Origin: Ditibartonella choladocola
GTDB lineage: Bacteria; Pseudomonadota; Alphaproteobacteria; Rhizobiales; Rhizobiaceae
Reading direction: 5' to 3'
Length of the DNA stretch: 64,000 bases
NCBI RefSeq assembly: GCF_002007565.1
Contig: NZ_CP015625.1
Span: forward strand, 2,679,501-2,743,500
Below, one piece after another: positions 57,184 through 64,000 of this stretch; the first letter of the stretch is position 1; each line of letters begins with the position of its first letter. A model generated the notes under the pieces. It did not search any database and had not been told where the DNA came from. It saw nothing but the letters and a program-made list of their open reading frames with translations. The position numbers were made by a program, and so were the translations under genes.

Positions 57184-57501
57184 CTATTGATCTTCAAAGA
57201 TGGTGTCCGGCCATGAACAATAGCTATTTGGTGCTGCCAGGATTTTAATCGTTTTTTCTGATACCCTTTCATCCACTTGCCTGACAGATAGATCTCTTGC
57301 AAGCGCATCTTCGGGAAGTAGATTTCTATTAAATGCATCTCTTGCCAACATATGGCTTGTCAACACGTCTCTTGCAAACACGTCTATCGGTGACGCGATT
57401 ATGACGGGCTGCATAATTGCCTGCAAAAGGCTAACAACGCTATTGTCATTGAAGCTCGAAAAAATATCCATAGATGTTCGTTTTGATAAACAAACAATCA
57501 T
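57184..57501 (-). CDS. Possible small protein with pentad repeats, unrecognised
   Basis: A 105-codon frame from the ATG at 57501 (a TTG four codons earlier is also possible), with no clear Shine-Dalgarno site. The middle part (DNA 57283-57387) reads as seven pentads, IDVFA RDVLT SHMLA, then RDAFN RNLLP EDALA RDLSV, with a small residue or acid before a hydrophobic fourth position. At the DNA level TCTCTTGC recurs at 57293, 57338 and 57368, spaced 45 and 30 bp, that is multiples of 15. This resembles a short pentapeptide-type repeat but without the classic A(D/N)Lxx pattern. It may be a real gene, a remnant or a repeat that happens to stay open. Confidence 0.35.
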   Translation of the reverse strand: MIVCLSKRTSMDIFSSFNDNSVVSLLQAIMQPVIIASPIDVFARDVLTSHMLARDAFNRNLLPEDALARDLSVRQVDERVSEKTIKILAAPNSYCSWPDTIFEDQ

Positions 57502-57834
57502 AGAAATCGACAATATTAGTTAATTCGTCGCCGACTACCGCTATTTTTTTTTAATACAACTGAGCTTGAAACGAAAGGATTAAGCTAACAGATCGGATTT
57601 ATCATTATATTGTTAAATTAAAGTCAGTATATATATTTTTTTAACCTCATAATAATTACAAGTTCAATCAAATTCACATATAAAATAACTTTCAACTCAA
57701 AAAATATTTCCCGAATTTATAATATCAAGAAGCCAAAAAAGGGCTAACAGACGTAACAAAAAAGGGCTAACAGACGTAGCCCCGCAAATGTAAAATTTGA
57801 AAATTCTGATAGACTAGCCGAACAGTTCGACCAA
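57502..57834. other. Gap downstream of atpC
   Basis: About 333 bp, AT-rich around 57540-57700, with no gene recognised and no clear atpC terminator. It holds the 23-bp tandem repeat at 57734-57779. Confidence 0.5.
57734..57779. repeat. 23-bp tandem repeat, two copies
   Basis: Copies at 57734-57756 and 57757-57779 are identical except the last base; both contain AAAAAAGGGCTAACAGACGT. They lie 56 bp after the atpC stop. Confidence 0.9.
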
Positions 57835-58239
57835 TCAGGTGGTCGAAATAACATTTTCGACAGATGTCAATTGATGAAGAAAATCTTCTGCTCTATTGCG
57901 AGCTTCATCCGTCTCGGCTTCCTGGAAGACATCACGGGCTTCGTTGATACGCCGTTGCAAATCATTTATATCGAACTTTTCGAGCGATACCGCCGACTCG
58001 GCCAACAAAGAACATCCATTCCGGTTTATATCCGCAAAACCACCATAAACAACAAAAGACATTTGGCCGGTTGCCGATTTTACAGTAATAATTCCGGGGG
58101 TTACCGCAGTCATAACAGGAGAGTGATCCGGAAGAATGGTCATATAGCCTTCACTTCCCGGCAAGACAACTTCTGTTGCCTGCTCCGAAAGCAACAATTG
58201 CTCCGGAGAAACCAGTTCAAATAAAAACGTCTTAGCCAT
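57835..58239 (-). CDS. atpC: ATP synthase F1 subunit epsilon
   Basis: A 134-residue subunit of the central stalk that couples F1 rotation and can inhibit ATP hydrolysis. MAKTFLFELVSPEQLLLSEQ and VVLPGSEGYMTILPDHSPV are the conserved beta-sandwich blocks; the C-terminal helical hairpin is complete. The ATG at 58239 has GGTG 10 bp upstream; one four codons earlier is less likely. Last gene of the operon, 162 bp after atpD. Confidence 0.95.
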   Translation of the reverse strand: MAKTFLFELVSPEQLLLSEQATEVVLPGSEGYMTILPDHSPVMTAVTPGIITVKSATGQMSFVVYGGFADINRNGCSLLAESAVSLEKFDINDLQRRINEARDVFQEAETDEARNRAEDFLHQLTSVENVISTT

Positions 58240-58401
58240 ATCTTTCGTCACCTTACACTAACGACAAATGATAAAATCCGCATAAGTCCAGAAGACCTGA
58301 AGATTTCAAACTATTTGCAGTGCAAATTTAGATCTTCCCGTGCGGGCAAGACACTGCAAACGGTTCGGTCGCCAATATAAAAGGCGACAGAACCAATTTT
58401 A

Positions 58402-59997
<1,596 letters not shown>

Positions 59998-60009
59998 TTA
60001 CCTTCCATA

Positions 60010-60897
60010 TTAGAGCGCTTCTGCGCCCGCAATAATTTCTATCAGTTCTGTCGTGATCTGAGCCTGACGTTGACGGTTATAAGTGATCGACAATTTATTG
60101 ATCATTTCACCGGCGTTACGCGTTGCATTATCCATCGCGCTCATCTTGGCACCCATTTCTCCGGCCCCGTTTTCAAGCAGTGCCCGAAAAATCTGCACTC
60201 CGATATTTCGCGGAATAAGCGTATCCAGAATTGTCGCTGCATCAGGTTCATAAATATAAACGGCAGGAACAACAGATTTTTCCTGAATGTCTTCTTCCTC
60301 TTCAATTGTAGGAGCAGGAACAAGTTGCTGGGCTGTCGGCTGTTGATTGATGACCGACACAAATTCCGAATAGAACAATGTGCAAACATCAAATTCGCCA
60401 TTTTTGAACAATTCGATAACTTTTTCAGCAATATTTTTGGCGTGTGAATAGTTAAGATGTTTGGCTTCACGCAAGCTGATATGATCGATAATGTATTGAC
60501 CGAAATCACGATGCAGAATATCGAAGCCTTTTTTGCCCACAGTCAAAATTTTGACAGTCTTGCCTTCTGCGAGCAGAACTTTGATATGCTCTATCGCATG
60601 ACGGGCAATCTGTGAATTGAAACCACCGCAAAGCCCGCGCTCCGCCGTGCAGACAATAAGAAGGTGGACATTGTCCTTACCCGTTCCCACCATCAGTTTT
60701 GGTGCATCTTCTGCCCCGATACGAGAAGCAAGATCGGTGAGCACCGCAGCCATACGTTGCGCATACGGACGCGCTGCTTCCGCCGCCTCTTCGGCGCGAC
60801 GCAGTTTCGCCGCAGCGACCATTTGCATCGCACGGGTGATTTTCTGCGTCGCCTTAACCGAGGCGATACGATCTCTAAGATCTTTTAACGAAGCCAT
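60010..60897 (-). CDS. atpG: ATP synthase F1 subunit gamma
   Basis: A 295-residue rotor shaft. [35 protein letters not shown] is the conserved N-terminal helix (residues 1-35), [19 protein letters not shown] lies near 80-98, and the C-terminal helix [15 protein letters not shown] closes the coiled-coil shaft. The middle contains an acidic insert (EEEEDIQEK near 210) as in other rhizobia. It lies 20 bp after atpA. Confidence 0.96.
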   Translation of the reverse strand: MASLKDLRDRIASVKATQKITRAMQMVAAAKLRRAEEAAEAARPYAQRMAAVLTDLASRIGAEDAPKLMVGTGKDNVHLLIVCTAERGLCGGFNSQIARHAIEHIKVLLAEGKTVKILTVGKKGFDILHRDFGQYIIDHISLREAKHLNYSHAKNIAEKVIELFKNGEFDVCTLFYSEFVSVINQQPTAQQLVPAPTIEEEEDIQEKSVVPAVYIYEPDAATILDTLIPRNIGVQIFRALLENGAGEMGAKMSAMDNATRNAGEMINKLSITYNRQRQAQITTELIEIIAGAEAL

Positions 60898-60917
60898 TAA
60901 ACCGTCCCATCATAAGA

Positions 60918-62447
60918 TCAAGAAAAATTCTTGGAATAAGTTTCCAAAACAGTCGTAAGCTTATTCTTCAATTCATCTGTCAACTTTTGCTCGTTACGGA
61001 TACCATCAAGAATATCCTTGTGATCGGTCCGCATCAATGTCAGAAATCCTTGCTCGAACTTGCTAACCTGATTGACAGCAATCTTGTCGAGATAGCCATT
61101 AACACCGGCAAAAATAACAACAACCTGTTCTTCTGTCTTCAACGGTGAAAATTGCGGCTGTTTCAACAGCTCGGTCAGTCGTGCACCACGATTGAGCAAA
61201 CGCTGGGTCGAAGCATCAAGATCGGAGCCGAACTGGGCAAAAGCCGCCATTTCGCGATATTGTGCAAGTTCACCTTTGATCGAACCTGCAACCTGCTTCA
61301 TTGCCTTGATCTGGGCAGCAGAACCAACACGCGAAACCGACAAACCGACATTCACAGCCGGACGGATACCTTGATAGAACAAATTCGTTTCAAGGAATAT
61401 CTGGCCATCTGTAATCGAAATAACATTGGTCGGAATATAGGCCGAAACGTCATTGGCCTGTGTTTCGATAACAGGAAGAGCTGTTAGCGAACCCGCACCA
61501 TGGGCATCATTCATCTTGGCTGCGCGTTCAAGCAAACGGGAGTGCAGATAGAAGACATCGCCCGGATAAGCTTCACGCCCCGGCGGACGGCGCAGCAACA
61601 ATGACATTTGACGATAGGCCACAGCCTGTTTCGACAGATCATCATAGCCAATCAATGCATGCTTGCCATTATCACGGAAATATTCGCCAATTGCACAACC
61701 GGCAAATGGTGCAATAAACTGCATCGGAGCAGGTTCGGAAGCAGTGGCAGCAACAATGATCGAATATTCGAGTGCGCCACGTTCTTCCAGAGCCTTGACA
61801 AAGCGCGCAACGGTCGAACGTTTTTGACCGACTGCAACATAGACGCAATAAAGTTTGTCTTTTTCTTTATTTTCGTCATGTGCCGGCTTCTGATTAAGAA
61901 ATGTATCAAGAAGAATTGCCGTTTTACCTGTCTGACGGTCGCCGATGACGAGTTCACGCTGGCCACGCCCAATCGGAATAAGTGCGTCAATTGCTTTAAG
62001 ACCGGTCGACATCGGCTCATGAACCGATTTACGCGGGATAATTCCGGGAGCCTTCACATCAACGCGGCGGCGTTCTTTGGCATTGATCGGGCCTTTGCCA
62101 TCAATCGGGTTACCCAAAGCATCGACGACACGGCCAAGAAGTTCCGGACCGACAGGAACATCAACGATGGTTTTTGTGCGCTTGACCGTATCACCTTCAC
62201 AAATATCGCGGTCCGAGCCGAAAATAACAACACCGACATTATCAGTTTCGAGGTTGAGCGCCATACCGCGCACACCACCGGGAAATTCGACCATTTCACC
62301 GGCCTGAACGTTATCCAGACCATAAACACGGGCGATACCGTCACCCACAGACAGAACCTGACCAACTTCGGAAACTTCGGCTTCCTTACCGAAATTTTCG
62401 ATTTGATTTTTCAGGATTTTAGATATTTCCGACGGTTTAATATCCAT
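60918..62447 (-). CDS. atpA: ATP synthase F1 subunit alpha
   Basis: A 509-residue non-catalytic nucleotide-binding subunit. Walker [11 protein letters not shown] lies near residues 169-178, with the arginine finger region [14 protein letters not shown] near 373-386, and the leading block [15 protein letters not shown] at the N-terminus. Length is normal. The start codon shares one base with the atpH stop, so translation is coupled. Confidence 0.97.
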   Translation of the reverse strand: MDIKPSEISKILKNQIENFGKEAEVSEVGQVLSVGDGIARVYGLDNVQAGEMVEFPGGVRGMALNLETDNVGVVIFGSDRDICEGDTVKRTKTIVDVPVGPELLGRVVDALGNPIDGKGPINAKERRRVDVKAPGIIPRKSVHEPMSTGLKAIDALIPIGRGQRELVIGDRQTGKTAILLDTFLNQKPAHDENKEKDKLYCVYVAVGQKRSTVARFVKALEERGALEYSIIVAATASEPAPMQFIAPFAGCAIGEYFRDNGKHALIGYDDLSKQAVAYRQMSLLLRRPPGREAYPGDVFYLHSRLLERAAKMNDAHGAGSLTALPVIETQANDVSAYIPTNVISITDGQIFLETNLFYQGIRPAVNVGLSVSRVGSAAQIKAMKQVAGSIKGELAQYREMAAFAQFGSDLDASTQRLLNRGARLTELLKQPQFSPLKTEEQVVVIFAGVNGYLDKIAVNQVSKFEQGFLTLMRTDHKDILDGIRNEQKLTDELKNKLTTVLETYSKNFS

Positions 62448-63022
62448 CAGCCGACCTCTTTCAGTGCAAGCTTAAGCGAAGACAATTTCGATAAAAGTGA
62501 CGTATCAATCTGACGCGAACCGAGTCGGACGATAAGACCACCCAATATATCCGGATTTACAGTTGTATGCAGGGTTACATCTTTACCTGCTACACCTTTC
62601 AATGTTGCTTTCAGCTCTTTTTCCTGAGCTGAAGTCAATTGTTGTGCCGAAACAACTTCCGCTGATATTTCTCCGCGGAATTTGGCTGCCATAGCATGGT
62701 AGGCCGAAACAATGGCCGGCAATACAAAAAGCCGCCGGTTGGATGCTACAACACATAAAAAATTGGCGACATAACGACTGGCCTTATTTTTGTCCATTCC
62801 TGCTTCTTTGCACAAAGCAGCCACTGCTTTTTCCTGTTCGACAGATGAAAAAACCGGACTGAAAACCAGACGTTTTAAATCGTCATTTGATTCGATTGAT
62901 GAAAGGCATGAAGATAGTTCTTTTTCTACAGCATCGACACAGTCGGATTCATGTGCCAGATCAAAAAGTGAAGCAGCATAACGTTCGGCTACTGCAGATG
63001 TAAGCGAAGACGACTTTGACAC
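62447..63022 (-). CDS. atpH: ATP synthase F1 subunit delta
   Basis: A 191-residue stator subunit that joins F1 to the peripheral stalk. The N-terminal helical domain includes [16 protein letters not shown], and the C-terminal block [28 protein letters not shown] is the family signature. It is the first gene of the atpHAGDC operon; Fo genes are elsewhere, as usual in alphaproteobacteria. In relatives priA lies upstream; here a small membrane protein does. Confidence 0.93.
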   Translation of the reverse strand: MSKSSSLTSAVAERYAASLFDLAHESDCVDAVEKELSSCLSSIESNDDLKRLVFSPVFSSVEQEKAVAALCKEAGMDKNKASRYVANFLCVVASNRRLFVLPAIVSAYHAMAAKFRGEISAEVVSAQQLTSAQEKELKATLKGVAGKDVTLHTTVNPDILGGLIVRLGSRQIDTSLLSKLSSLKLALKEVG

Positions 63023-63217
63023 TCTATCCTGTCTTTCCCCTTAGCAGAGAGCTGACATAAAAACTGCCAACTCGGTGATGCCAGATAACTTTTCACGTTG
63101 TCGGTATGCAACCGCTATTTAAATATTAAAAAGTTGATAGCCATCTAGCATACACAATTGCGACTCGCAACACCGCAACAGGCTGCTTTTTAAAACTATG
63201 CCTTATTTTTTTAATAT

Positions 63218-63610
63218 TTAAGCTACAAAACCGAAAGCATAAACAAAACTGGCTAATGCAAACACTATTTCGATCAATAGCGCAATGACATTAAAGCCAG
63301 AAAAGCTTTTGTCAATTATAAATGAAGCAAGCCTTCCTACAATGCAAAAAAATGCTGCTAAAAACAGTGCAATCGCAAGAAATGGCTGGGCAAATAACAG
63401 GTAACTTATCCCCAGACCAATTGGTAGGCCGCCCATATTTCCCCTTATTGCCGCAAGAAGTGATGCTGATTCTTGTTGCGGGTAGGTCCAGAACATACGC
63501 ATTGCGACTTTCGGCCAGAAAAAATAGAACAAGCCGACAATCACATATCCCCACGCCACAAGCCAGGCAAGCCATTCTCCGCAAGTTTGGGGAAAGTATA
63601 GTTCAATCAT
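63218..63610 (-). CDS. Small four-helix membrane protein, possibly DUF4345-like
   Basis: A 130-residue hydrophobic protein with four membrane segments (WLAWLVAWGYVIVGLFYFF; GLPIGLGISYLLFA; AIALFLAAFFCIVGRLA; VIALLIEIVFALASFVYAF). The loop AAIRGNMGGLPIGLG after the first helix resembles DUF4345 proteins, but I am not sure of this. It reads in the direction of atpH, 195 bp upstream of its start, and no function can be given. Confidence 0.55.
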   Translation of the reverse strand: MIELYFPQTCGEWLAWLVAWGYVIVGLFYFFWPKVAMRMFWTYPQQESASLLAAIRGNMGGLPIGLGISYLLFAQPFLAIALFLAAFFCIVGRLASFIIDKSFSGFNVIALLIEIVFALASFVYAFGFVA

Positions 63611-63720
63611 GATTACCTGCCTCCAGATCCTGTAAAGCCCGAATTGTGCTTCATTTCCTATAATACCTGCGTTACGATTCTATATGCATGCTTTCGCAAA
63701 AAAGAAAACGGGGACAATGA

Positions 63721-64000
63721 TTATTGGGCTGATGGTACAATGAAATTCTCTTCCCCCGACGGATCTTTCAGGCAATTTTCTTGCAACATTTTTTCAATAT
63801 CCTGAGGAACGGACTTTATTTTTGCAGTATTTGTTTCCCTGAAAGTATCAAATGCCGAAGATGCAACAGTATCGCCCGTTTCAATGAGTGCCTTATCCAT
63901 TAAAGCATCGTTGTTTTCCATGCGCCCTTCCACGACCTCGGAAGAAAGATCGAGTGCACGTGCAGTTTCCATCATATCGCGACGTTCACTCAATGTTTTT
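63721..64000 (-). CDS. C-terminal part of an unrecognised protein, cut by the window
   Basis: The frame is open to the window edge (the codons before the TTG at 63993 read on without a stop), so only the last 90 or more residues are seen. They are polar and acidic, rich in E, D and M (RARALDLSSEVVEG-like helix, then NDALMDKALIETGDTVA), with one cysteine and a C-terminal VPSAQ. No family is recognised. It lies 110 bp upstream of the membrane protein gene, in the same direction. Confidence 0.5.
   Translation of the reverse strand, partial: KTLSERRDMMETARALDLSSEVVEGRMENNDALMDKALIETGDTVASSAFDTFRETNTAKIKSVPQDIEKMLQENCLKDPSGEENFIVPSAQ

Noticed and set aside
56910..57216. Two opposite small frames overlapping each other
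   Set aside because: Neither has a recognisable protein or start signal; the palindrome at 56986 runs through both.
58252..58401. Small gene between atpD and atpC
   Set aside because: The open frame across this gap is a shadow of atpD; the gap only shows short palindromic words such as TTTGCAGTGCAAA.
61608..62513. 301-codon plus-strand frame
   Set aside because: Antisense to atpA and atpH, whose protein families are certain.

Overview
The window looks like chromosomal DNA of an alphaproteobacterium of the order Hyphomicrobiales (Rhizobiales), on the Brucella/Bartonella side. This rests on gene content and on protein sequences that read like Brucella orthologues: EF-P, the Omp2-type porin, AtpD with an Ala/Lys-rich N-terminal extension, RcdA, GapR, CarD, FdxA and DUF6867. 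GC content is moderate (mid-40s % by eye), higher than in blood-borne Bartonella and lower than in Brucella, which would suit a gut-associated Bartonella-like lineage. The genus is inference. No tRNA, rRNA, CRISPR array, insertion sequence or prophage was seen.

Layout. 1-2.3 kb: end of 5-formyl-THF cyclo-ligase, YmdB phosphoesterase, YebC. 2.6-9.4 kb: rpmE, ABC exporter, FAD oxidoreductase, then leftward suhB, efp, a Sel1 protein and a ThiE-like protein. 9.6-15.3 kb: OpgC-like acyltransferase, RcdA, ruvCAB-ybgC, an orphan amino-acid-binding protein. 15.3-17.1 kb: a gene-free stretch holding a large hierarchical tandem repeat next to a very AT-rich block. 17.1-24.0 kb: porin, then the leftward glycolysis/pentose phosphate cluster tkt-gap-pgk-fba. 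24.2-32 kb: DUF4164-zapA, pyk with DUF1036, N-formylglutamate amidohydrolase, gapR, uup, a glycine-zipper lipoprotein, thiN. 32.2-47.3 kb: M48 protease, CDF transporter, rpoH, carD, fdxA, S4 protein, Suv3-like helicase, rpmF, mtgA, prenyl synthase, yigZ, ispG, a DUF883-like protein. 47.5-53.3 kb: a complete branched-chain amino acid ABC operon (livHMGF, DUF6867, livJ). 53.4-56.6 kb: marR-MFS-hlyD efflux operon. 57.2-57.5 kb: a possible small gene made of 15-bp repeats. 57.8-63.0 kb: the F1 ATP synthase operon atpHAGDC. 63.2-64 kb: a small membrane protein and the end of an unrecognised gene.

Most genes are housekeeping and need little comment. The unusual material is between genes. The main item is 15703-16510, where about 43 degenerate 18-20-bp monomers with a GCTAC-type core are arranged in groups of five, giving nine units of 90-94 bp. 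An AT-rich block with perfect inverted repeats follows. At least six other intergenic places hold small tandem arrays of 19-30-bp units, one of which begins inside the last codons of the prenyl synthase gene. This suggests an active process of short tandem duplication or a family of protein-binding arrays. Candidate regulatory palindromes (an ICE/Irr-like site, a MarR-type operator, a GTTC-N7-GTTC LexA-type box and a 20-bp palindrome) are reported as unproven.
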